Part shown: positions 1 through 12,700 of the stretch, piece by piece
How positions within the stretch are numbered: the stretch's first letter is position 1
Layout: each line of letters begins with the position of its first letter
From: Amia ocellicauda
Lineage: Eukaryota; Chordata; Actinopteri; Amiiformes; Amiidae
Assembly (NCBI RefSeq): GCF_036373705.1
Contig: NC_089868.1
Coordinates: 15,606,520 to 15,670,519, forward strand
Length of the DNA: 64,000 nt
Direction: 5' to 3'
The notes under the pieces: generated by a model
Database searches by the model: none
What the model was told of the DNA's origin: nothing
The model's input: only the letters and a program-made list of their open reading frames with translations
Position numbers and translations under genes: made by a program

Positions 1-364
1 AATGTGGAACCTTAATGTTATTTGAAACTTTGAAAAAATATAAATATATTATTAGTTAAAATTAAATCTTTAAGAGATTGTTGCTCGATTTTCAGGACCT
101 TAGCGTCTTTTGGGTTTTTGTTCAATTACATTTTCTCTCCACTGAAATAAAAACAAGTTCAGTTGAAATTGCACAGCAGTGGAACATAAGGTTATTGATA
201 ACATTGTTACTCACCAGTTGGGTGGTCCTATTGGTATTTTTCAAAAACTCCTGTGTCCCAGCCGATCAGGTAAGATATCCTTATTATATCAGGTTGAGGA
301 CTTGTGATTATTATTGAAAGACAGTAATACATTTTTCCTCTGCTTCTCCTGTTTTCCTTTTCAG

Positions 365-3300
365 AAATGTATGACGTACTCTAAGCAGTTCACACACCTT
401 GGGAATATAACAGAAACGACAAAGTAAGTCGGCAGATCAGTTACCTGTAGGTGTGTCCTTAAAAACGGACCGTTCGGGGATTGTCAGCCTGGCTGAAGAC
501 GGAAGTTGCCGTTGGCTGTAAAATCATTGTGATTGCGGCTCTTCCTAAAGGGAAGGAAATCTGAGACCGAGCTTCAAAAAGGACTTCATTTGTTTGAGAT
601 AGCTGATAGAGCTCATATTTAAAGTGACATGGAAATGTGGCCTTAAGAGCTTGGACTGCACAGTGTCTGGGCTCTGCTGAGTGTGTGTCTCCTGCAGTCA
701 CAGAGAGAGCAGCACCATCTATTGTGTGCCTAGTGCACTTAGTGTTTGTTGTCCTCATTCCTGAAGTTTGCTGGAAATTCAGCTGCCTGTCCCTTGATAC
801 CAATTAAAGCTCCTCACCATATCTGGCTTCTATCTTATCCATGATCTTATCCTGATGCTTCAACCCTAAACTGGCAAAAGAGGAAATCCCTGGCTGTAAT
901 CACTTTCTGATTAACAGTTGTATCAGTATTTCGATCTTTGATCCCTCGTTTTCTGATAAACATCTTCTGTTGAGCAACAGCTTCTTTGTTCTTTGTGTGT
1001 TGTCCCGATGATGGAAGCTGTATGTCTACATTCAGGTGGTGGGCTGCACAGGTGTGCTTGGGGGTGTTATTGTTTCCTGTTCTCTTGTGCAAAACACCAA
1101 TTCACCATTCTGCACTATTCCTCTATATTCAGGTTTGAGAAAATGGCAGAAAGCTGTAAGAAAAACATGGAGATTCTGAAACTGGCACAGACTCAGGGAC
1201 TCGACCCGCCGAAGTACCACTTTGAAGAGCGGACCTACAAGACCTTGAGGTGGGCAGGGATGCAACTGCTTTGTTTAAAAAAAAAATATATATATATATA
1301 TATGTAGTAGCTTTTTTTAGATCTAAAAGAACAGTGTATCTCCTGTGTTTACACAAAGATTTAATCATAGCTTAACCCAAAGGCCAAGCAATTATGAAAC
1401 AGATTAGTTTGGGAAGTGGGGATTGAATGCATTTCACCTAATGCATTTTTAAATTATTCTTTGTGGTAAATGCTGGCCCAGTTTGTAGGTTTTATAACTG
1501 GCCCATTTAAACCAATGTTTGTGTTGTTTCCGGCTCTCTCTCCCTGCAGGATATTCCCAGAGCTCAGCAGCACCGAGATGGTGGTTGTCATTGTTAAAGG
1601 GATCAATCTGCCCGCTCCTCACGGTAAGAGCTGGGGCCTTCCTCAACCACAGACACTGTTAATTTCGATGAGTCAGAATGTGTTTCTCGTCCACCCGATT
1701 AATCATTGAAAAGATGGTGCTGGGAGCCAGTCGATGTATTTCTTATGAATCACATCGTGTGACTCCTATTGTAATAAGATTAGGATGCTCTCCAGGAATT
1801 GATGTCAAGAGGCATGACTTCTGAATGAAGGGATTGCTGAGTGATTGGTAATAACTTTTCTTCATATTTTGTTTAAGAAAAACCCTTCGCTGCCCTTATG
1901 TGTTGCAGGTATAGCAACAAATGATCTGGATGCTTACGTGAAATTTGAATTCCCATATCCCAGTACGGTGAGTATGTTTTGTAGAAGTTTAATCTTTAAG
2001 TAAATACAATAAATATAAAAAAAAGGAATACAATCACCCTGATTTCATTAGTATAATTAGTGGTCTTGATAGATTGCTTTTGTGTCCTTTTCTGGGTTGT
2101 ATTACTGCAGAAACTTATATTCTAACAGTGTGGAGTAATTGTACACCTGAATATCACAAAAAGATGATACCCATTCTGCAAAACGACCTCTATATGTGTG
2201 CGATCTCGTACTAGTGGAGCTAAGTGTTCTCTCTGATCTCAACAGGAACAAGCACAGAAGCACAAGACTGCAGTGATAAAAAACACAAACTGTCCAGGTA
2301 TGCGTGTACCATATGTGTACTGAATACTGAACATTGTGTCGAGTGGCCGTCTGACCGGTTTGTCTTTATTTCTAGAGTACAACCAGAGTTTCACACTGAG
2401 CATCAACAAGAACCACAGGGCCTTCCGCAGAGTAATCCAGTCCAAAGGCTTGAAGCTGGAAGTGTTCCACAAAGGGTGAGGCGCACTTTTAAAGCCTCTA
2501 CTCTTTAAAAGTTGACCACCATCTCGATGTTCTCTGTGTTGGCATGGAAAAGCAGTTGTTCTTTTTCCTGCTGCTCCAGTGAAAGTACCGAACAAACAAA
2601 CTCACACTGAGAACCCTTTTGTCGGAGTGTCTTGAATTATTCGGAATGCATTTCTGGGGAGATCCCACTCTCGTTTGTGGTTCACTTCACATTTATAGCT
2701 GAGAGGTCACTGGCAATAGCAGGTCTATTATAGCATGTCTTTCATTTGTGTTGTTTTTTGTTCCCTTTTCTTCCTGCCACACAAAACTGGGACTTATTCG
2801 TGCTCAGAGAGTTCATTTAGATCTCAACAATAGTACTCCAGTTTTGGCAGTTCAGTATATTTTAGATGTGAACCTGATCTTTTGTTCTCATGAATTAGCT
2901 TCTTTTCCAATGCTGATCAGCAGTTCTGAGAGGTTTTGGTTGGCTTTTGGTTGGCCTGCTTCCTGGGTGGTGCAAAACATGTCTTCAGTGAGTCCAGATG
3001 TCATTGTCTGTTTTTGTATTTCACAGCGGCTTTCTGAGGAGCGATAAGCCGGTGGGATCAGCGCTCCTGAAACTGGAAAAGCTGGAGACGGAGAGCGAAG
3101 TGCGAGAAATTATCGAGGTGAGGCCATTTCAGACAGCTAGAGCTGCAGGGGATTCTGGGAGGACACTGTCTCTGGAATCGATGGGCAGAATCTTAGCTAG
3201 AACAGATTCTCTTGAAGATGGATTAAACTATTATTTGCTAAAGTCATGATTTCGACTATATTTTTTGTAATTCATATGTGAACTGTGTCGTGCCCCTGCC

Positions 3301-3605
3301 TGAGTTGTAAGTTAAAACCACAATCTGTATCAGGCTGGTGTCTGCAAGTACACTTGAGTCGCCAGAGGGATAGTCAGCCAGGTTGCTAATAAAATGTTAG
3401 CCATGCTGAGCTCTTGGCAGCAGTTACTTTATTTTATTGTTATTCCCCCCACCGTCGCAGGTCATAGATGGAAGGAAGCCAACCGGAGGGCGTCTGGAGG
3501 TGAAGGTGCGTCTGCGAGAGCCACTGAGCGGGCAGGACGTCCAGAGCACCACCGAGCGCTGGCTGGTGCTCGAGCAGCCCAAGGTAGGAGTGTAGCCACC
3601 CTGCG
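365..3605 (+). CDS. cc2d1b: CC2D1B, 3' part (coiled-coil and C2 domain protein 1B), partial at the window edge
   Basis: Eight coding exons are read: 365-423, 1133-1249, 1550-1623, 1909-1967, 2246-2297, 2376-2475, 3027-3117 and 3461 onward. All join in one frame at GT/AG sites. The product starts KCMTYSKQFTHLGNITETTK, continues through the pre-C2 segment (FEKMAESCKKNMEILKLAQ) and the C2 domain (IFPELSSTEM, INLPAPHG, DLDAYVKFEFPYPST), and ends near WLVLEQPK. CC2D1 proteins bind CHMP4-type ESCRT-III subunits through N-terminal DM14 repeats and act in endosomal sorting; CC2D1B is also described as a transcriptional repressor (Freud-2). The N-terminal DM14 exons lie outside the window. The terminal exon is ambiguous. 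Reading on from 3593 gives a stop at 3603-3605. Splicing at AAG|GTAGGA to an acceptor at 3830-3831 would instead end in AESS-stop at 3846. CC2D1B rather than CC2D1A is favoured by the short tail after the C2 domain and by adjacency to ZFYVE9. Confidence 0.9.
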
Positions 3606-4708
3606 TCCCGTCCTCTGCGCTCTGATCTCGCCTCTGATCCTTTCCCAGCACTGCTACAGCTCCGAGACGTCCACCACTACCTTCACACAGTCCTTTTTTC
3701 TTGTAGGTTGTTTTGTAAGCGATCTGGACAGTAGCCCTCACCTGACAAGCTACATGGCCGCCGCCTCCTTCCCCGTCTCCTCTGCTGCATGTCACGTGTG
3801 GCGCTTGACACTCTGGGATGTTGTCTTCCAGGCGGAGAGTTCCTGAAAACGACCTGTGCTTCCAGTGACTTTTACACTGTGGAGAAAAAAATATATATAT
3901 GAATGGGTATAAAATTCACCCTAACTGTGTTGCTGCTAGTTGTTTGAACTACAGGCGTGGCGGTGTTGTGTGTTTTACGCTCTGGATGCATCACACACTT
4001 CCACCTGCATAGGAAATGAATCTTCTAGCGCTGTCCTTTAGGCTGGTGTGGAGCTTTCATCTGCAGCTAATATTTAAAAGCAGTTTTACCTCTGATAATC
4101 TTAGGATAACGGCAAACCTCCCCCAATATCTTCAGGTATGCAGGTGTCGCCCACAGGATTGTGGGTTAATGTAATTTCAAATAATTTTCATGTGTCATTC
4201 AAAGTCAGTTACAAGTGAATAGTAATCCAATATTTTTCTACAACACTGAATATTAATTGAATGGATCACTTTCGTATTACTGTTTGTTGATTCCGAAACG
4301 AAATATGTCCATCTTTCTTATTCGCAGCACCCGTTTCATCTTGTTCCTTAGCATACTGTTGAGCAAAAAAAAGACCTCGGCCATGATCACCACTTTTGGA
4401 TACATTTTCAGGCTCTGAAGACACAGGATCTCATTATAATTGATTGGTAAAAACAAATATATAAAGAGAGTGTTATTGTATTTAAAGAGACTAACATTTT
4501 AAGAAAACAATATAGATCATACCCATGTTTAAAGTGAACTCTAATGTTGGGCTCCCACTAATATCAGATCCCTGATTGGTCACAATAGTCGCAGTTCACG
4601 ACTTTAACATTCCAGCGTCTTACCGGCGTGACATTCTGCAGACAACGTGCTTCGAGCTGCCAACACGCCCCATTGAAAATGATGCAAGCTTTTCTGTGGT
4701 GTATATAA

Positions 4709-4710
<2 letters not shown>

Positions 4711-4741
<31 letters not shown>
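4711..4741. repeat. (TA)n microsatellite in the CC2D1B downstream region
   Basis: An uninterrupted alternating TA run. A shorter one lies at about 1287-1303 in a CC2D1B intron. Confidence 0.9.
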
Positions 4742-4743
<2 letters not shown>

Positions 4744-6758
4744 GTAATTCAACTATGCAAACAATGTTTCAAAAATAACTTCTTAATCGGTTCCACATCA
4801 GACACCCAATATTTTCTGTTTGTGTGTGACCTTGTGTGAGGAAAGCCTAACATTTCAACTTAACTTTTTGTTTCACACTATTGTTAGCCTAGTAGCCTTA
4901 GCCCGTGACCACCACGTGTCATAAATGTTCGTAGTGTGGAGTCCGTTACTGACGCGGGATGTACAGTGTTCAGAAGTTTTTCCTCAAATCTGATAGCCCT
5001 CGCTCTTTGCTGATGTACTCCGTGGTGTGCAGCTACCAGAGAACCTTATCCTTCCTATATTTCTCATTGATTCATCTCTACACTAGAAGCTTTGTAAAAG
5101 TACCAGGAGCTGGTTAGTTCTGAAAGACATATTATATAATCTCACCAAAGCCATATTGCTAGTTGCCACATATTTATTTGCGTGTGGATGTTAGTTTTTC
5201 AAGAATGATGGATTTCTGCAGGGGAACCTCTTAGAAATTGTGATTGTCCCATAGTGAAGGGCTGTACTGGAGTGTCTTCATTCATGTATTTACGCAGCTG
5301 GATTTTAAGGGTAAGAATGAAGGGATCCCCAGTTATCCCCATTGGGGATATTAAACCCTAAGTGCTGCACATTAGCCAATCTAAATCGCTTCTGTATCTA
5401 ATATTTTTGGACTTGACTACATGAGTGAGATGTTTTAATTCTAATAGTAGTTTTGATCATTTATTTATTGTTTAAGAGGTTAATCGCAATGTACAGTAAA
5501 CGATTTACTAAGCTGAGACTTTTACCAATTCAGGGATAACATGGATACTTAATTATTTGATGTCATTGTACAGAAGCCAGAAATACAGTACAGTGAGTTG
5601 TATATGGAAGGCTGCTTTTAACTATTTACTTATTATATTTCACAGAGCCATTCCACATAAGTACGCATTGTGTTTGAGTGAAGGCTCCATTTGGTCCTAT
5701 AATTTTTATCTTAAAACCGCACTTTTAAAATTTTCATTTACAAGCCTATTTATTTTGGAAATGGTTACATTCTCTGCATGAGATGGTTTAATAAACTGCA
5801 AGTAATCAGTCTGAAAATGAACCATTTCAAATGTGGGTATTCACAAACGCCACGGTAGCTAGAAAAAGCATCATAATATGTATATGCAGTTAATGTTTAC
5901 AGTATAGAAAATGGGTGGAAAACAATGTTTAAATCTGTTTTTAACTTAAGATACTTGTACCACTGTTTTACTGCATTGGCTGAATTATGATTGTGTGTAA
6001 AAGCCATAAAGCATGATAGTCCAGTACAAAATCGTCACTTCTAATAATCATGACAAGTAAAATCCAACCCACTAAAAGGTTTATAAGAGTTCTTTTAAAA
6101 CGGGACTAAACAGATAAACGTCATTCATAATTTTAATTGTAATGGTACTAGTTTAAATAACACATTTTTGGGTGAAGTCATATTTTGGTCACTTTGCTTT
6201 CTCAATGCTGATGGATTTAAAAGGTACAAAAGATATTATAACATGGTATGTGTGCACTTTCATTAAACTTAAACTCATTTGTCTTCAGCTAAGGTCTCCA
6301 AATTGGTGTGGGTTCTGTACATTTTCAAAGTGCATTTTATTTGGTTGTAATTTAAGATCTGCTCCCAGTTGTATTATTTTCCACATTAAATGTAAAGGTT
6401 GAAAGAAGACTTATGATTTTAAATCAAATTGCTGTCTTGGATGTTAGTCCTGCTGGACTCGACTGGAGTGGAACTGTGATTGCATCAGATGTGGGTACAG
6501 AAACAGAGATTGGCGATTCCTCTGTGCACAATGCTATCGCTGCTGCGCTCAGATGCTCAGCGCAAACAGACCCAAAGCTGTAGAGGTGACGTTCTCCTCT
6601 GCGAGTGATTATGCACATGGCTGTCAAGCCGTTCGCCGTGCCTTTATTTAGTGTCCCCTGCATTGTCTTTGGAAAGTGTCACTGGAGTGTTTCTCAAAGG
6701 CCTTGTATCTCTTAATGTCAAAAGATTGTACTGTACTGGCTTGTATTTAAATACACTT

Positions 6759-6764
6759 AATAAA
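6759..6764 (+). terminator. Poly(A) signal AATAAA, probable CC2D1B 3' end
   Basis: A canonical AATAAA is followed within about 30 nt by a T-rich stretch (GTGATTTTTTT). It lies about 200 bp from the opposing ZFYVE9 signal, giving a tight tail-to-tail arrangement. Confidence 0.5.
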
Positions 6765-6969
6765 GTTACAAGGGAAAACAATGGTGATTTTTTTCATGCC
6801 CTAGTCAAGGGCTGAAAGAGAACTAATTTAAAAAAAAAAATGGAATTAATAATACCCATTTCCCCCCAAAAAAGGTTTACAGGATAAATAGTGATCACAT
6901 GACTTTTATAATGAGAATTGTCTTCGCCCCAATCCTCCACAATACATTTCTGAAATCAAAACAGAAAAC

Positions 6970-9710
6970 GTCACTTTTGTATAAGTTTTATTATACAGAT
7001 ACTACAGTTTTCATTAAAGAAGACTGTTCTTATTGACATATTTGTAGTGTACATTAAGGAAAAAAAAGATGTACATTTTTTTGGCTTTTAAATACATGTA
7101 ACAGTTCTTTATTTTCTCCCTTTTTGTTGCCAGTGTTTAAAACATAGTGTTGCAATTTTTCTTTTAAGTCAGCTAGGCTAATAATTGATAGTCATTTTGT
7201 ACAAAGGAACCCTTTTGAATTGCTACAAGTTTTAAGAGGGGGGGAACAAAAACTGTACCCTAGCCTATTTAGACTTCCTTAGAGTGTTGAATATCTTTAT
7301 CTCACAAGCAGACAATTCAGCGAATGGGATTCCCACCTTCCTGTCCCAAAGCAGTATTTAAATCAGCAGTTTGTCTTGTGAAGACAGGAGGTGCTTATTT
7401 TATAAAGACCAATATCACCCCTCCCCCGCTGGTGAGAATCCCACAGCTCAATTAATGCCATCACGCATACGGAAAAGGCAATGCAAGTTAATGAAAATAT
7501 AAATCAAGCATTCATAAATACTATTTGTAACTGAAAGGACAAAGCAAGAGGGATAGTTTGAAAACAGTCTCTCTCATAAAGGTTTCTTTCCAGCATTGAG
7601 ACGCCCTGGGCCCCTTGTTTCCAGAAAGTAATTTGCCTATCATTAGGTGTTGAATACTTTCTTGTAGTGTATTCTAGGAGGTCCAGAACAATCCCCCATC
7701 CTCCAGCACGATCCAGTCATTCTCCCAGGGGTCTAACAACGCAACACTCTGCTCCTGTAGCGCTCCTGTCCGACGGGCACCGCATTTCCCCTCGTCATTC
7801 TCCACAGAGCCCACTGTGAAGGTAAATATTTCCAGACAGAATGAATTCCTTCTTCTGCAGCACAAGCTCCGCACACAGTACAACAAAAATGCTGCTTAGA
7901 CCCTGCTCACCCTTACAGTCCTGCCAAGTGTCTGAAACGTTTTGTAACGGTCACTCCATGATCACGTCAGCCACAATCAATCTCTGTCTACAACAGCCAT
8001 TAACCCACGCCGCAATCCAGAGGTGACTAGAATGTATAGAAGCTGGCAGTATGACTTTAAGGTACATCACCAGGAATCCCAACGTCTCTCTCTCAGCCCA
8101 TTAAAGCAGTGCGTACAAAAAATGAAACCCGCAGATCCAAAATTCAGTGCTGAGTCTGGAACTGCATTTAATCGGGTTTATCAAAGGCATGAGCCAAATG
8201 ATATATGACCAAGGACACGAATACCACCATAACTGAATGAAAGGTGATAAGTAGAGGACGTCATGAAAAAGGAAAACCAAAGTCACATGACCGAATTTCT
8301 CCTCTTCTCTTGAGCAATACCCTGTGTCACCTGGGAGGGCAGACACCCCTGTTCAGATGGCACCTTCACACTCCCAGCACTCCCTTGCAAACTCACTCCA
8401 CATTTATTCTACATTATTATTATTTTTTTTTTCTTTTGTTCAATGGCTCAGGATCCATAGATTTGATCAGATTATGATTTCTCACATAAAAAAGATTTGA
8501 TCGGTCTGCACACTCATCTTTCTAGGTTAAGTGCTGAAACCAGTTACCTGGTCGACATTTTTTCCCCCCAAATATAAAATGAATTGCGAACTTATCATGA
8601 AATGAACCCAAAAGCCCCCGCCTTCAGAGACGGACAGTCCTGTTGTATTAAAGATGATCGGGATCATGATAATCCAGTCCGCAGCACCTACTAGATTCCT
8701 TCACAATGGTCTCTAAGTGCTCAAGTCTCTGCACTGCCTTTTGCCAAACCAGTCTATACGTTCACAACTGGGACTTTCTTTGAGTAAAGCCTGAAGCCTT
8801 TCACTCTGGGTCAATGAATGTTTCTAGAAGGTATCAGCCACAATATAGCAGAACCGTAGAGTCTACCTAACAGTGAAGATGAGAAGCCAAGATCCCTCTT
8901 TTGACAATCCATGGCTTTACAAATTACTCTCTTTTTGCAAGGTGGTACAAAATGCCACCTTCGCACTCTGTCCATATAACACAACCTAATCTGTAGATCA
9001 AGAAAGGCTACATTCTAGACACACTTATTAGGATCTCCACCGTCTAAAACAAACCAGCTTTGTTTATGAAATAAAGCATCTCGTGGTTTCTTTAGTAAAG
9101 CTAAGAGGCAAGGCTGGAAGCCAGAAGAGTCTTCTGTATGAATCACAGCCCAGGCACTGAGCACCAAGTGCAAATAAAGTATCAAACCAAGGAGATGATT
9201 TCTGGGAAGAGAGAAAGTCCCAGTTGTCAAAGAGCAAGACTGTCACTTAACCTCGAGCTCCCTAGACCCTCCAGAGAGGACTATATTCTTGAAGAGGGAT
9301 GCCAGGGATGGAGCCACAGGAACAAGTCCACACTAATCAACAGTGCCCTGCCATCACATTGGCCAGGAGCGTAAGAGTCCCCAAATTCGAGTTTTTGGGA
9401 AAAAGATTTAAAAAAAAAAAACATTCCAAGGGACACTGCTAAAACATGGAAGCCCATTGGGTTGGTAAGGCAGGCCTTGATTATTTTCTTCCAGAAGGAA
9501 AGCTGAAGCTGGATCAGTCTGTCGGCTTCCTGTCTCTCAGCTGCCCTGGCCTGAACAGAAGTTGGATGTGGTGCATAGAAGGTGTGGAGGAAGGACCTCC
9601 AGCACAGCGTTTAGGCTCTGTTTAAGTGCAAATGAGTAGGCGAGTTGGAGGTGACAGGAGCGGGGAGGGGAGCGCGGGGTGCCCTGGCCTGCACAAGGTA
9701 TCGTCCTCCT
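6970..9710 (-). other. Probable ZFYVE9 3'UTR
   Basis: This is non-coding sequence between the ZFYVE9 stop codon (9711-9713) and the minus-strand AATAAA near 6990. The open frames here are short and resemble no known family. UTR status is inferred from position alone. Confidence 0.4.
6987..6992 (-). terminator. Poly(A) signal (minus strand), probable distal ZFYVE9 3' end
   Basis: TTTATT on the plus strand reads AATAAA on the minus strand. It is the last such signal before the convergent CC2D1B 3' end. Other TTTATT copies, for example near 7107 and 8402, could serve as proximal sites, so the choice is uncertain. Confidence 0.35.
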
Positions 9711-12700
9711 CTAGGAGATGTTCTCCAGGATGTAGAAGATGAGCTCCATTACCACCGGCCCCTCGCTGAGCTGGCAGGCCCCGCCGTGGATCACGGGCAC
9801 CAGGGCACTGTCCAGGTCGTTCATGTACTGCGGCAGGAGGGGCTGCCCGTTGCTGCCAGCCTGGTACCCCACCTGCGAACCCAACACAGCAATAAGAGCA
9901 CAGCGCCAACTCTACAGGTCAGTCACATCAGGTTAACAGATAGAAATGGTTCACATTTCTTCATTTTCCATTTCCAGTCATCGTTGTCAAGAGCTAAATC
10001 ACAACAATTGACACTTTCAGTGGCAGCAAACAGCCAGTCTCACCTGGTCCGAGTCCAGGGTGACACGCAGCCCCAGTTTGGCCATGCCGTCCTCCTTGAG
10101 CAGTTTGAGGTGCGGGCACAGCGCCACACAGAACGCCCGCGCCACGTTCTCAGTCAGCCGGCTGTGGTCAGCTGGGTCGCTCAGTCCGTTGGGCTGGTCG
10201 TCAGTGTGGAGGAAAAACACCTGGAGGAGACAACACACATCGCTCAAAGTACTTTAGGAGACGAAGAGAGGAAAACACATTCATACCTCAATATACAGAA
10301 ACCAAAACAGGCATTTACACACAAAACACTGAGAAACAGAGACTTAGAGAGTACCTCTGTCCACCGGATGACCTTCCCATTGGCTTTGTACTCTGACCCA
10401 TGGAAGATCTTGATGCTTGTGATGGACTCCATTGATTTGCCATCGATGGGGCTGATGACCCTGCGTGTTGGAGAAGGACGGGGGATTACAAAGAGGGCAC
10501 TGAACTACAGAGCTCTTCTGCTGCCACAGACCCCCTCCCCAGAGTTGGTGAACAAGAATAGTAGCACCTCACAGCTGCCACCGGAATTCCGGCGCTCACC
10601 CCTTGTTGAAGTTGCGGTCGTCCTCCAACCACTGCAGGTGCACATGCTCCTGGATGTCCTCCTGGTCTGTCTTGCCGCAGGGGATGGTGAAATCCTTCAT
10701 CTCCCGCAGCGCCTGCCGCAGCGCCTCCATCGTCTCGGCGGTGATCTGCACCATCACGCCGTCTGTGGTCGGAAACACAAGCGGTCAATCCTGCTGGACA
10801 CGGCCAAATCACAACACGGAAGCGGGCGAGACCGGCAGCATACGGAGCAGAAATGAAAACCCTCACCTTCCACAATGCTGGACTTCGCCAGGTACCCGGA
10901 GGACGATTTCAGAGCTCCACTGAACACGAAGAAACAGGCCCCTGTAACTGAAGCAAAGGACAGACGACGTTCAGCACCAGGGGACTTGGGGGCGTTGAAG
11001 CTTAGCCACTCTCTAGACGCCTTATACGTGCTTCAGCTCCGTTATCGGCCTCTGTCATGGCCCGGCCTACCTTTGCGGGGTTGATTGTGGATGCTGATGG
11101 CCTGGGTCTGGTAGTTGCCGTCATCGTTCTGCACACACACCAGGTGCGAGTCGGCCCTCTCGTTGAAGCACGCCCCCATCGCCAGCACGTGCTCGTTCGA
11201 CTTGTTCATCGCCTTCATCAGCTGACAACACACACAACCGTGGTGCTGTCAGTCCGGGTGTGTATGTACAGCATGTATAAAGCTCTCATTTCATCAAACA
11301 ACAGCAGGGAGCACTTGTTTGTGCCAGGTTGCCTCTGTACACACATGGAGATTCAATGACAACCCCAATACCTGCCAGAACTTTTCAATGAGGCCCCAAC
11401 AGGCAGCAGACAACAGCTACTGTCTACATGCTTTTGACAAATTAATATTCACAGATGCACAGCTTCAGAAGAAACTAGAAATGATTAACTATTTTGGCAG
11501 AATAGCACAAGATGGATTGCCTTCACTGCCTGCCAAGCTGATGCGGTATAAACTTGGGAGTGTAAATTAATTAGTGACGTTTTAACATTCCCCGACAGTG
11601 CCAAACTAAACAAATAATCTGCGCTGCCTGAATGAATGCAACCCACACTGCCGAGAAATGCACGGTGGACACATACCTCGTTGTACCTGTTGCTGGGAAT
11701 CTTGATGCAGGTCTTTCTCACTTCCATGTCAACTACTAGCCCATTGACCACCGGCAGGGTGTACTGGTAATTGCGGAAATCCTGGAAATTAAATTGGAAC
11801 ATGACACCCAGATCGTTATCCACAAATGATTCAAAATTAAGCATTTTTCTTTTGTTAGTACAGGCGACACACACACTTTACAGCACAGAAGATGTTTAAA
11901 AACAGATGAGGAGTCCAAGAGAAAAGGACAGTATGAATTACTTGGGGGACAGGCCAGACTGAAACACTCACCGCCAGCAAATTCATGATGGTGTGGCCGG
12001 TTTCCCCAAACAGAGGCTTTCTGAAGCGCACGCTGAACAGGGGGCAGGGATAGACTGGGGGGACAAAGTCACGAAGTCAGTCAACTCATTTCACAGCATA
12101 ATGCATTCAGATGAGACAGAATAAACTGGTTATTTTCTAACCATGTTGGAAACCAATACCACGACAGTACAGTTAAAATCCCACATGGTTGAAAGGCAAC
12201 ATTTTTTTTTATGATTAACACAAACAAGTATTCCTCCACACTATTTAAATGGTGTAGAAAGCAGACACATTCCCTTGCTTTTACTCAGTGCAAATGTGTG
12301 AACCGTTTCTCAGAATTCACACTAGAGAAAACGCTTTCCACGCACAAGTTGTATTTCCCTCTTAAAAGCATCAGCTCTGAGCCCTGAGGATTTGAGAGAG
12401 TTTAATCCGAAATCCTTATTTTAGCACAAGCTCCTGTGTTAAGCAGCAGAAGTGCTGAGTCCTGAGTTTCTGCGCACACTGCCAGGGGAAAGGGCTAGAG
12501 ATGAAGCCACGGAGAGGACTGCCTCCCGGACACCTCCCTCTCAGGAGCAGAGTCGTCAATCCACGCTGTCAGCTCACATTATTGCCGCTCGCTGTCGGCT
12601 GCAACGCTCAGCTCTCATTACACATGCAGAACCGCACTCCGCTGATAAACAGCTTCCACGGAGACGGGCCTGAAGAAAATCTCAAATATCCTCCTATAAA

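Larger units (their letters stand above)
3606..6780 (+). other. Probable CC2D1B 3'UTR
   Basis: No coding exon is recognised here. The stretch is AT-rich, with a (TA)n tract at about 4711-4741. It ends at the first convincing sense-strand poly(A) signal, AATAAA at 6759-6764. An earlier polyadenylation site cannot be excluded, so assigning the whole interval to the UTR is inference. Confidence 0.45.

Noticed and set aside
1-364. Possible further CC2D1B exon near 240-271 (ending CAGCCGATCAG|GTAAGA)
   Set aside because: A donor-like site exists, but the translated sequence upstream is not recognisable as CC2D1B and no acceptor could be chosen.
3394-3846. 150-codon plus-strand frame
   Set aside because: It overlaps the last CC2D1B C2 exon in another frame and has no similarity of its own.
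9645-10856. 403-codon plus-strand open frame
   Set aside because: It runs antisense across ZFYVE9 coding exons and their introns. The minus-strand exons match SARA with proper splice sites, and the plus-strand product resembles nothing.
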